Position numbers and translations under genes: made by a program
The notes under the pieces: model-generated
Told to the model about the DNA's origin: nothing
The model's input: the letters and a program-made list of their open reading frames with translations, nothing else
Database searches by the model: none
From: Stemphylium vesicarium
Lineage: Eukaryota; Ascomycota; Dothideomycetes; Pleosporales; Pleosporaceae
Assembly (NCBI GenBank): GCA_004380135.1
Contig: QXCR01000055.1
Coordinates: 186,001 to 250,000 of the forward strand
Length of the DNA stretch: 64,000 bases
Direction of reading: 5' to 3'
In this document: positions 44,201-54,727 of the stretch, in pieces
Layout: every line of letters begins with the position of its first letter
How positions within the stretch are numbered: the first letter of the stretch is position 1

Positions 44201-46184
44201 CTACCAGTCATCCTTGTCGGACTCGTCGTCTATACATACGTTAGCATATCTTCACATGGCTCATAGAAAATATAAACTTACCGCTGTGACTAACTTTCGA
44301 CTTCCGTGCCGCAAGAGCACTAGCCAACGCTCCAGCCAGGCCAGCCTCTCCACCAGGTGTAGCTGCACCGCCCCCCGAAGCTCCTGCCGGCGGTTCTGAT
44401 CCAGGCACTGCTGCCGCACTGCGATCCTTCTTCTCTGTGTCTGAAACCTTTTTCAACCTCGCTCCTCCGCGAATATCTGCTAATAAACCGTCTCGGCCAG
44501 GTGCAGGCTTGGGTAGGGGCGCACCACCCGATGGTGGTGGAGGTGGAGGCGGGGCGGGGGGGCCTGCACTCGAAGGCATTGGAGGAGGAGGCGGCGGCGG
44601 CGGCGCACCGCTGTTTGGCATAGGAGGCGGCGGTGGCGCGCCGCTGCTCGGCATTGGCGGAGGGGGAGGAATTGCTCGTCCTGGCATCGGCGGTGGGGAT
44701 GGAGGGGTCGGCGCTACATTCGATGTAGGGGGCAAAGGAGGCGGAACTGGTGCTGCTCCTGAAGGTGGAGGTGGTGCAGGTCGAGATGAGGATGGTGGTA
44801 GCGGAGGAGGCGGGATGTTGTGAACAGGCGGTGGTGTCGGCGCTGCTGAGGACTTTGGAGGAAGTGGTGGAGGAGGTGCTGACGGGATGTCTCGTGTTGG
44901 AGGCGGCGGTGGTACTGGCCCTCGGCTTGGGGGAGGAGGCGGTGGCCCCGAGGGCACGCGGTTGCCTGTGAAAGGTGGAGGCACGCCAAACTTGCTTCCA
45001 GCTGACTCGTCGGGCACAGGCGTCTTCGGCGGACGAGGAGGTGGTGGAGGGCCTGGGTTTGCTGCGTTGGACGAGGCTCGCGCCCTGCCTGGTGGTGCGG
45101 GAGGCTGATTCGCAAACTTGCCTGCTTCTGCCAGGGGCGGAGGCGCTCTGAAGACGGGCTTGGGCGGTCCTGGTGGGGGTGTAGCTTCTCGTGTAGGTGA
45201 CGACGGCGCAGGGCTCCCCGAGGAGTTCCGGTTGATTGAGGCATCGTGTCTCGTGCGTCGCGCTGGCGGGGGTGCTGGTGGAGGCCCGCGTCTCGAGCCG
45301 CCTGTGTTTTGGGGGCTGAGAGAGGCAGCTGTGGGAGGTGCACTGGGCGGGGGCGGCGGAGGAGCTCTGGATTTGCGCTGGTTTTCCTCTTTGAGTTTCT
45401 CCTCCGACTTGCGCTGCTCAATGTACAGTTTGATAAAGTCGGCATTCTCTTCAATCTGGTCTTCGGTGATGCCCATGGCCAGCAGTTCCTTGAGCAGTGG
45501 TTGCCATGATGGGTCGGTTGTGTCGATGGCGGAGCTTCGTGCGCTCGTTGCATTGGAATGGCTGCTTTGCACAGGCGATGCGACGGTTGCAGGGGGAATG
45601 ATGGATTGCGCCGGCGGAGGTGCTTGCGAGTGTCGATGTCCAAAGATGCCTCCCAAGAGGCCATGGCCATGACCACCGCTCTTTCCGTTGGATGCACCTC
45701 CACTGCTTCCGACGGATGCGCCGAAGGGCTTGTTCTTGGTGTTCTTGTGGGCGTTCTTTTCGCGGTCGTCGAGCTTCTTCTTGAACGTCTTGGCCTCCTT
45801 CTCGTCGGCAAACGACAAGCCTGCTAGGCAGTCCTCGAGTTCGAAGGTGTGAAAGAAGACGCGATCCTGGTTGTAGGAGAAGGGGTCATATATCTCCTGA
45901 TCCCAGATGACGCCTCGGGTTTGAGGCTGTACGTGTCAGCGTGGCGCTTTTCCTGGAGCATTGCTTGTACCTACCGATATGTCGACCATCTTCAGCCAGA
46001 ATGTGTTTCCCACAAGATCGTTGGCCAGCACTACAGCGCCCTGCAGGCCGGTGTAGGTCCATGACTTTGGGTTGGGATAGGCAATGTACAACTTGGCGAC
46101 AGCGACGGCGTGGATCTTGTTGCCAGCTTTGGGCACGGTGCGCTTCACCATCTGCTTGTCCTCGTCGGACAGAATCGACGGCAT
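44201..46184 (-). CDS. LAS17: WASP/Las17 actin nucleation-promoting factor
   Basis: Activates the Arp2/3 complex at endocytic actin patches. Exons 45975-46184, 44282-45926 and 44201-44229 give 627 residues; the last exon is only 29 nt. The WH1/EVH1 domain (about 1-120) starts MPSILSDEDKQMVKR and contains AVAVAKLYIAYPNPKSWTYT and RGVIWDQEIYDPFSYNQDR. A short helix-linker (KKKLDDREKN, GITEDQIEENADFIKLYIEQ) leads to a very long poly-proline domain (PPPPPPP blocks, SH3 and profilin ligands). A WH2 motif, GRDGLLADIRGGARLKKVSD (about 547-566), the connector helix and an acidic end with terminal Trp (DDESDKDDW) complete the VCA module. No Cdc42-binding GBD is seen, as in other fungal WASPs. The acidic tail, essential for Arp2/3 binding, lies almost wholly in the 29-nt exon. 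Confidence 0.95.
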
Positions 46185-47209
46185 GGTGGCGGGAGTTGCG
46201 GACTCGACCTAGGAACGCGTGCCTGTGAGTTTGGGGGGAGGGTCGAGGGCGGCCGTCCGTCGGGCTCTGGCGTGTTCACTTCAGTGGGGGCGTGCTCCTC
46301 GCGCAATGATTAAGCAGCACATGGAGAAACCGCAGTCACGTGTACGTGCCCAACAATGCAGCAGGCAGTGGGTGAATGCTCCTGGGCGACGTGAAGATCG
46401 CCACGGTGTTGTAAGGAATAACGGCGGAGCCTGTGAATGGGAGACGTCAGACGTGAGGGCTGATGCGGCTAGCATCCCGACTGGGCGGGAGCCTAACGAA
46501 CCACTAAGAAACCCATCGAACGGCCCGGGCTGCTTCGTCAGTCAACTGCGCCGACAGGCAACATCATCTCGTGCGTGCATGTGTGGCAATTCGATGCCAT
46601 TTCACTGGCATGACTCAAGGTCATGGAGGAGGCGTTTGTCGACGGGGCTTGAGCTTGCAAACTCAGCATGCGACACCATAGAGACTTTTCTCCCTCGTAC
46701 ATGACCTCGGGACAAAGACTGGGCCCAAAACTACTTGCAATATGCAACCACGTGTATTGCGACCCGACAATGAAAATCAAGCTCACTGCAGTCAGAACTC
46801 AATGCTAGCATGTTGGGATACCCACGCTTCCGAACCAGTGACGTAGCCCTACAGTGGACCCAGACAGCCTGCCAACCGACCAGGACGGACGCATTACCGT
46901 TTCCATTGAGCATCCCTCTTTTAGTTGCCCTACCAGTTCTGGTGCAATTGTGCAGTAATACTTGGAAGAAGAGGTTTCCATAATTTACATGGCCCGTCCT
47001 ACCTCTGGCTACAGCTGTGTTCGTACCCCTCGCACAGAAACGCCACCGACGCCGGTCTTCCGGCTTTAAGGCTGACCAAGGCCTCCAACCATGACATCTT
47101 GATTGCGCGGTGGGGGGCCGCAGAAGTACCACATGCCAAACCTCCAGTTTTGACACGAGGAATTCAAATGGATGTTGTCACATACATCACTCCCGACGAC
47201 TAACTAATC
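46185..47209. other. WASP promoter region and spacer
   Basis: Contains CACGTG-type sites near 46337 and two CGACC-rich blocks. Frames on both strands (for example 46731-47156) carry no domain. Confidence 0.4.
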
Positions 47210-49057
47210 ATGGACGACCTGTTTGAGGGGTATATGGTGGTAGACGGAATAGGTGACTTTCTTGAAGACAATACCCTGATCAACCACACCAAGCATCCTG
47301 CCATAGCGCCACGTCCGGAGCAAAATGCGCAACAACCAAGGGAAATTTTACAACCGTCGACATCCGATGTAAACGAGCGCAACCAGGGGTAGGCTCTTCA
47401 GTAAACTCTGGTAGCTGTAGACACTCATAGCCAGCAGCCTTGCCGTGTCGAATGGCGACACTGCGGTCTCGTTAGGCTTACGACAACGACGTGGCCACAC
47501 TAAGAGCCGTCTGGGCTGCATCGCTTGCAAGCGCAGAAAGGTCAAGGTACTCTTTCCTCGCTCGTGCGTCTGCTCATGTTGCTAAGCTCTGTCAGTGCCA
47601 GGAAACGTGGCCGTCATGTGCGAATTGCGACAAGCGCGGATGTAGGTAGACTACCCTACGCTAAGCCCTCTTGTAACTGACCACCCGGAAGTATTGTGTA
47701 GGTACCCAGATATATTCAAACATGCGAGGCGCGATCATGTGCTGTCAGAAGTGCCAAGTCCGCGTCAGGTCGTTAGGATGTCGGATACACCCACGATTTA
47801 CAGTCCGGACGACATGCGACTCTTTCATCATTACCTCATTGCGGCTTACCCATGCATTCCTCATGATTTCCAGGAAATCTGGACTAGGGATGTTCCACTT
47901 CAAAGTCATCAAGTAAGTATATTCAGCACCAGGACGACTATGCTTACTGACTGCACCAGTATTCCTATCTAATGGATGCTATGCTTGCTATAGCGGGATC
48001 TCATCTCTCCATCCAGGTCGAACACCCAAAGCATCAACTAGCGCTCCACCATCGACAGAAAGCCATCGTCGGTTTGGAAGATGCTTTTTCCAGATGGCCC
48101 CCCACAGCCGAAGAATCTCACATCATGTTCGCGGCATCTTATCTGCTATGCTTCCAATCTACTTACATGGAGGATGCTTTCTTCGAGCACTTTCTTTCTC
48201 TGAGAGGTTGCTCGCTGCTAGCCCAACTTATCGTCGCCGAGGGTTTCGGTGGACCCTTTGTGGAGCAACGGAATCTGGATCTCATAGCCATGGACACCAC
48301 GTTCCGCGATTTCCCCGAAATAGACCAAGAGCTTCTCCATGAAGCTCTGCTATCTCTCAAAGGTTTCTCAAAAGTAATGGCTCGGCCCGAGGTGCATTCC
48401 ATCGAAAAGGCCATTGTTGGACAGCTCGTGGAAGCACTTCGATATCTGCTACATTCTGATGTGCCAGTGGAATGCGAGGAAGCCGCGACACCAGATCTTA
48501 CAGAAGCGACTACCTTGTCCGAAACAGCGTCACCGGCGACTTCATCTTCAAGCCTCCAATCCTTCACAAACCCGCTCCTCCCAGCAAACCTATCTGTAGT
48601 CTTCAACGACATTGATTGGGAGAACATCACGACCCCACCACCCGGAGCTCCCCTGCCTCTTACATCATTCGTAGCTATGATGGCAATTCTGACCATTTTC
48701 TCCACTTGGCCGCACGACGCACTTGTTCACATCTTCGACCAAGGAAACCATCTTGGTAACGTTGTCATGGTACACTTTTGCGCTATCCGCTTCTTCCTAT
48801 CACCATTGACGGCACCAAAGATTGCACTGCGGACCCCGACAAAAGCAACTGTACAATGGTCAGCCAGAATCATAGCCGCCATCGACGAAGACGATGAAAC
48901 CGGAGAATGGGCGCAATACGTTGAATGGCCAAGGAAAATCCAACAGTGCATGCAAGCCTGCGTTGACAAGAACCGGGGCTTCACTATGGGTGATATCCGA
49001 GACATGGTCATGCAAGACCCAGACGCATTCAAAAAAGGTCGAGCACCAAAGCAATGA
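47210..49057 (+). CDS. Zn2Cys6 (fungal C6) transcription factor
   Basis: DNA-binding regulator. My model is exons 47210-47368, 47421-47546, 47596-47645, 47702-47912 and 47960-49057 (547 residues). The binuclear zinc cluster is spliced together from two exons: CIACKRRKVK, then C-x6-CANCDKRGC, giving six cysteines at about 86, 89, 96, 103, 106 and 111 with the basic RRK loop. RYPDIFK follows the cluster. The middle and C-terminal parts are the usual helical region (HYLIAAYPCIP, LMDAMLAIAGSHLS, KAIVGLEDAFSRW, ASYLLCFQSTYMED), resembling the sterol-uptake-control-like group. The first exon and its 52-bp intron are the weak point: the donor GTAAAC is good but no branch site is clear, and a later start cannot be excluded. 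The stop lies 48 bp from the facing GT15 gene's stop. Confidence 0.82.
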
Positions 49058-49105
49058 GCAGATTCGTAGTATTTCTTGTCTAATACAGCAAAGTTCTCTC
49101 TTCAA

Positions 49106-50450
49106 TCACCCCATGGTCAAACCCACCCTATTCAAGCAAACCGGCTCCACAACCTTGATTTTACGATCACACTTACATTTACACCCCGACTCACCCCTCT
49201 CTTGCGCATCACCCCCCGCAATCCGGGGCACACTAACCCCGGCCCTCTTCTCCGCCTCACTACTCTTATGCGTACAAACCTGTAGCCCATCATGCACATA
49301 GCCCCAATCGCTAAAATGATGCAATTCAGCAGGCTGCAACAGCAGCGCCACGGCCAACGAATGCACTGCCGCATCACCCCACCTCTCATAGTAGAAACCC
49401 CCGTCTCGATCCAGCAGCGCAAAAAGCTCACGATACGCATCCGAGCGAAAGAAATCCAAATCTGCAATCTCAAAGTTCGACCAAAAGTGGCACATATTCC
49501 ACAAGTCGCCCTTCTCATCCCGATTCCGCAGCCACGCGAGCGCAGAGCGGAATGGCCACGGCGCCCAGCTGGGCGCGAGCATGGCGGTCCATAGCGCGGA
49601 TGTGGGGAGGGCGTGGGCGGCTTTGAAGAGGGAGAGTTTGCGGAAGAGGGATGGTACTGTTTGTCCGCGTTCCCAGAGAGCGGTCGTGTAGCCGTAGCGT
49701 TTTTGTGGCGCGCCATGGAGACGAAAGGGTCGTAGGTTATGGCGCAGGTGAAGGCGATTTTCGGCTCGACGCGCCAGTAGTATTTGTAAGGGAGGAGGGA
49801 AGGGTGGTCGTAAAAGAAGCTGGGGGTTTGTATTAGCTTGATTGAGTTGCTGTTTTAATTTGGAAGTGAGAAGGTGAGACTTACCCAGATTGGAATCGAC
49901 ACATGTGGTGATAACTCTCCTTGCCGGCATATTGTATCTTCTTCGCCGCCATGGCGTCCATGTTGCTCCTCGCCCGATCCTGATCTATCCACTTGGGATA
50001 TCCCCACATCTCTTTTGGTATAACGTCGAACTTGACTTGTACCCCGCTTGTCGCCGTCGTATTACGCACTGCAGCGTCAACCTGCTCTTTAAACTCTTCA
50101 CTCCACTCTTCGTCGTTGAGAAACACCCACGGGTACCCAAAGTTATCGTTGAACTGTTCCTGTAAGCTGCGCACGCTTGCAATAGCACCATTGACTTCGG
50201 AATTGCGTGCGAGCATGATGATGACTGCATTTTCCCGCGCGGTGTTGTTCAAGACGGGGTCCTGGCAGCCGGTGTAAAAGGGCGCATCGATCGGTGGTGA
50301 AGGGCGGGTAATGCTGTAGCCACGGACGTGAAAAAGGACCTCTATGGTCATTAAAGCGACAATCGCAAGGATCAACCTCCAGTACGAAGATAATATGCGC
50401 AAGAGCGGACGCAGCGGGTGCCTTGCTGGCCGCAGGATGAGTTTAGGCAT
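49106..50450 (-). CDS. GT15 alpha-1,2-mannosyltransferase (Kre2/Mnt1 type) with a frameshift
   Basis: Golgi type II glycosyltransferase that extends N- or O-linked mannans. Exon 1 (49885-50450) has a short basic tail, a membrane anchor (YWRLILAIVALMTIEVLFHV) and the start of the catalytic domain (ENAVIIMLARNSEVNGAIAS, RSLQEQFNDNFGYPWVFLND, EMWGYPKWIDQDRARSNM). Exon 2 (from 49819; intron GTAAGT...CCCCAG) continues FFYDHPSLLPYKYYWRVEP and ITYDPFVSMARHK. There the frame shifts by one base at a run of five T (49700-49704, plus strand). The other frame continues KRYGYTTALWERG and the conserved FWSNFEIADLDFFRS, GGFYYERWGDAAVHSLA and HHFSDWGYVHD to the stop at 49106. The unshifted frame is not coding afterward. 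So the gene is either inactive or carries a homopolymer sequencing error. Confidence 0.85.
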
Positions 50451-53050
50451 TGCAGCGACGAGGTTAGGTTGCGCATTGTGTCAAGCGACAGAGCGACGAG
50501 ATTGAGAGGGGGAAATTGAGGAATTGAAGGAACGAATCCAGTGAAAGACGAGAAAAGCCCAGGCTAATGGGGCCCTTGGCTTGTTCACTATTTGCCTTAC
50601 CTCGTGTTTGTCTATAGTAGATTAGCGTATCAGACTCTGGGGGAATCCCATCACGGCGGTACAGCCCGACCCACATTCGTACTCGGGGTAGAAGGCGTCT
50701 GTCTGTGCAACGAACTGCTACTCAACCAGCAATCGCTATATCATGGTAGCTTCCCTGTGTGCTGGAGGCCGCGTAATACTTTACCAGGCTAAGCAGTCGT
50801 GATGGGACAAGAGTGGAACGCTATCGCTAGGGCTTAGAACCTTCGCTCCTGGTTCAACTTTAGTTGGTCTTCTCCTTGTGAAAAAAAGCCGAGAATAGTG
50901 AGCACCGGTTGAATGCATTCAACACGGAACATCTTTTCTCCTTTCTTCTCAAAGCAGTAGCGGACCCGGTACCACAGCACTGTCCCGAACCCGGGCGCGT
51001 TTGTGCCGTCGAACCGTGAAACAGACCGGAGCACTTGTTCAAATAGGGACGTAGGATTTGTTTGCTGGGCATGGTTGTAAACCTATTTGAGACGTTATGA
51101 TGTACTTGTCTTCATGTCTGTGGCCTAGCGTCGTGGACGGGACAGCACAGCCACCATCGCGGGTGGCCTTACTGGGGGCCTAAAAATGTAAAGTTTCACA
51201 AGTTGACTGGTATACAACTAGCAAATGAAGCGTTTTGACGTGAGTCTTGTCTTTGTGGCGCTTTATATCCATACTTCGATCTTATGCGCAGAGGCGATGT
51301 TAGGGGGATCGGGTTTGGTGACGGAGGAAGGGGACATCCTGCTTTCCTGGCGCAGGATCCTTTTGTGGTTCTTATTTGTCCGTGCAATCCTAAATGGTGA
51401 TCGCTTACAGACTACAACAAAACAAGATGAAGAATCCGGTGCTGCGATAGCAACTCGACGTTGCCTCTTGGCGGATTGCGGTGGAGTTCTGACCACGCCG
51501 GACTTGGCTTGGCAGGTGCTGTTAGATCGGAGGAGAAAGCTTGCAGTAATGTCACGATGTACCGATATGGCGCATACCGACATACATAACGAGCAGGTTC
51601 CTGATAGAAATGGAGCGAATGCTGAAGCCCATTTGAATAGAGAAACGCTCAATCGCTACACGAGGTACGGCTCTCGCAGATTGAGTGCACGCGATGGGCC
51701 ATGTGTCGCACCAGCCATTTCCGTCAATTGGTACCGCAGCACACATCGCCTACTAGCCTCTACAATGTTACCCAGTCTATGCGACATCAAAGGCATCCGG
51801 ATACAGATACTATGAGAGTGCGCAACGATGCTGCAGTAAACACTGTATGGATGTCAGCTTCGTAGAGGGTCTCCCAATGGCAGGCACTTACGATCTGGGA
51901 GCCTAGCAACACCACTTAGTCTCGTCATTCCCTTGCCTACGAGCATGAAGCGTCTCCACGTCTGTCAGACATCTCAGAAACCCAGCGACAGAATCGAAAG
52001 TGTGCGATGCGTGGGCCAGGTTAGTTCGTATAGCAAGCGCGAATCCCTTGATCTAATGTTCCCATGCGCCAGAACATCTCTGGTTTTGCACAAGCTGTGC
52101 ATCCTGCGACCCGGCAAAATCTTCCTAGTCGGGCTTTGCAACGAGGTACATGGCGTTTCGCGTATCGTTGTCTCACAATAGATCGCAGCCACGAGTGAGT
52201 AAGAGGCGTCTCTAGTTTATCTGTGGTGAAAGGATGCGGCAGGTGGGGCAACAACTAGTAAAAAGCGGGCCCCCAACTTCTACAGGTTCCAAACGTGGTT
52301 GCGGAAAAAGGTCCTAGAAAATATAGGTGTTTATGAAAAATTAGCTGGTAGCCGGGTAGAGAGACGTCGCTTTGGGGAAGTGCCAACGAGTCAGTGAGGA
52401 GGCACGACGGAAGAAGGGTAACTTGGTGTTCGCATTCGCGTGATACAGACGAAAACCCCAACGAGGAGCAAAAGCGAAGAATCGACAAAAGAGGCAGCGA
52501 CACAACAAAGACAAGAAGCTGCAAGCCAAACTTGAAAGGGAAGAATATACTCTCGTCGAGCTGAACTAGGTATCGGTTCCTGCAGCGTCGATCCTCAATG
52601 ACGTACGACACCTAATCCACGGCCGAATGCAGTGGCTGAAGAAAGAAGCAATTGCACGTCACACAACAATACGCAAAAACGGATGCAGTTCCCGAGAAAG
52701 ACGAGACAAGAAGAAGAAGAAGAAGAAGAACGCAGGTCGAGCAAAAGGACGGAGCAAGGAAATAAAGCAGTAGACTTGGGTATTTCCCAGAAGAAGAGGT
52801 CCAATGAAACATGACCAAAACGCCAAACAAACAGCCGCGAGGCCTCCCAATTTCTCTCATGTCCCTCACCCCAGATTGTTTTTCCAGGCCGCGAGGCTTT
52901 CCAGTCTTAGTAGGTATAGTGTGCTGTCCGTGTGGACATAGGGTGTCTGTTCGTGATCGTGAAGGAGTGTGTGAGTGTTGTTTGTTGGTTGAGATGCTCT
53001 GTGATGATGATGGTGGTGGTGGTACTGGCCCAGCATACTGGATGTACCAT
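50451..53050. other. Gene-poor region, GT15 promoter to CNL1 3' end
   Basis: No gene supported with confidence. A 196-codon plus-strand frame (51225-51815) begins with a good signal-peptide-like sequence (MKRFDVSLVFVALYIHTSIL) but the remainder has no domain. A purine-rich AGAAGA tract (about 52709-52732) follows downstream of CNL1. Confidence 0.4.
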
Positions 53051-53546
53051 TTATATGCGGCGGTCCAGCCGGTCGACGCGCGACTTGAAGCCCTTGACAA
53101 TCTCCCCAATGCGACGCACTTTATCGAATTCTACCTGGAGCTCGTCGATTTCGCGAAGTATGGCGCGGAAGCGGGCGATTTCAGCGTCGGCCATTTGCAT
53201 GGCGTTGCCTGCGCGGTCGTACTGCACTTGGGTTGCTGTTTGTGTCTGTTGGGTGAGCTGGCGGATGGTCAGTACGACAGACTATGGTGTGGACTCTGAC
53301 GAATTGACAATACGAAAAGCAAACACTCACATACTGCCAGCGCTGCTGGATAGAATACATCAGACGGTCAAAATGGGCGCTGAGCGCCTGCAGACTAGAA
53401 GGATCCAGGAGGAGACGGCCCTGGCTAGAGGCGTGAGAAGCAGCGCGCGACGAATTGGAGCCTTGCTGCGAGGCGGCGATTTGCTGTTGAAGATATCTGC
53501 TCTCGCTCGAGTTGAGGCCCAGTTCAGACACTGGGATGGCGGACAT
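53051..53546 (-). CDS. CNL1: BLOC-1 complex subunit CNL1
   Basis: Small coiled-coil subunit of the BLOC-1 complex of endosomes. Exons 53331-53546 and 53051-53257 (73-bp intron GTGAGT...GCCAG) give 140 residues. The family's fungal pattern is clear: AIPVSELGLNSSESRYLQQQ, then a Ser-rich NSSRAASHASSQGRLLLDP, SLQALSAHFDRLMYSIQQRW and, after splicing, QVQYDRAGNAMQMADAEIARF, ILREIDELQVEFDKVRRIGE and VKGFKSRVDRLDRR. The second half is predicted to be one continuous coiled coil. The ATG at 53552 gives two more residues (MH); I chose the internal ATG at 53546 because the conserved part starts there, but either is possible. Confidence 0.85.
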
Positions 53547-54727
53547 GTGCACATAATTATCTTAATAACATGGTCGGTCGGGTGGAACTCTTGCGCCCTG
53601 GCTCCCTCGTGTGCGACGTATGGTGATTAAAATTGGGAGTAGCAATTGTTACTAGAGAAGCTACGAGCTGCTGGGAAACGTTACAGCAGACATGCGTGGA
53701 GGAGGAAGCGGACGGGGAGTATGCAAGCTGATGTTGTTTGGGATGGAAGGGGCGGGTATGAGGTCCGCCAAGTGGCCGCTATGGGCTGCCAGAAACTATG
53801 TCACCCCAAAAGCAAAGACCTGCGAACGCCCAACTATCCCACACCCTCATCTCCTCTTAGCCGGCTGCAGCCCTATGTACTGCCGTCCGAATCCGCCGCT
53901 GCGCAGCCGCCGTCGCGTTGTGCAGTTGCTGCAGCTGCTCTTATCCGCGACGCAGCGCGTATCGCAACGAGCGAGCAAAGCCGTCAGCGAGCCCCCCCCT
54001 CAGTCTCGTCGCCCACCAAACCGCGACACCATGCTGGGCCACCGTCTTGCTTTTTGTGCACCTACGACTCTCATGCTGTGCCGCACAAATGCCACTGGCG
54101 CCCTATTCAGGCGCGGGATACTGACTCCGCATGCACACCCTCTCCATAACTAGTGACAAGGATGCTTTGATTGTGCCGCGAGGTTCATGGGTGAATGTCG
54201 ACCCCACCAGCTCGCATATGGAGGGGTAGGGATACTCCTGGCCCGGCCGTCGACGAACCATATCCAGAAGGTGACAATGTCATGAGAACGTGATGAGGGT
54301 TTGCTGCTGGTGTTGTAGACCGAGAACCACGCCTCAATCAAAAGTATTCGGCGTGGCTTTCACAAAAAAGCACGAGACGTACTTACCGAGGCCCCAGCAC
54401 CTCCTGGGCACAGCAGGCCTTCCACGTGGGCGTCGAGGGGGGGTTACCCGCGATACCACCCCGTCCATGTTTGTACATTTCAAGTAAGTGACTTATGTTC
54501 CGTGTTAATATTCAAAGTTCGTTTCATTGGAGAATAAGGTTCTGGTCCACCCGGGCTGACCCTAGGCTTGAATATCCGGCGGAGAAAAGGGAGAGCTGCC
54601 CAGCTCATGTTCGTCTAAGTCGTCATATGGTTACATAAAAAGCGAAAGAAGAAGAAAAGAAAGGGGGGTATATACACTAAGCCGCCAACGCTATGCACAA
54701 TAGAAGAGAAATCAAATAACCAACGCT
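53547..54727. other. Intergenic between CNL1 and ferric reductase genes
   Basis: The CNL1 promoter and ferric reductase 3' region. Plus-strand frames around 53646-54153 are Arg/Ser-rich with no domain. Confidence 0.45.

Noticed and set aside
45118..45672. Long Gly-rich plus-strand frames opposite the WASP gene
   Set aside because: Complement of the poly-proline codons (CCX to GGX); shadows of a well-supported gene.
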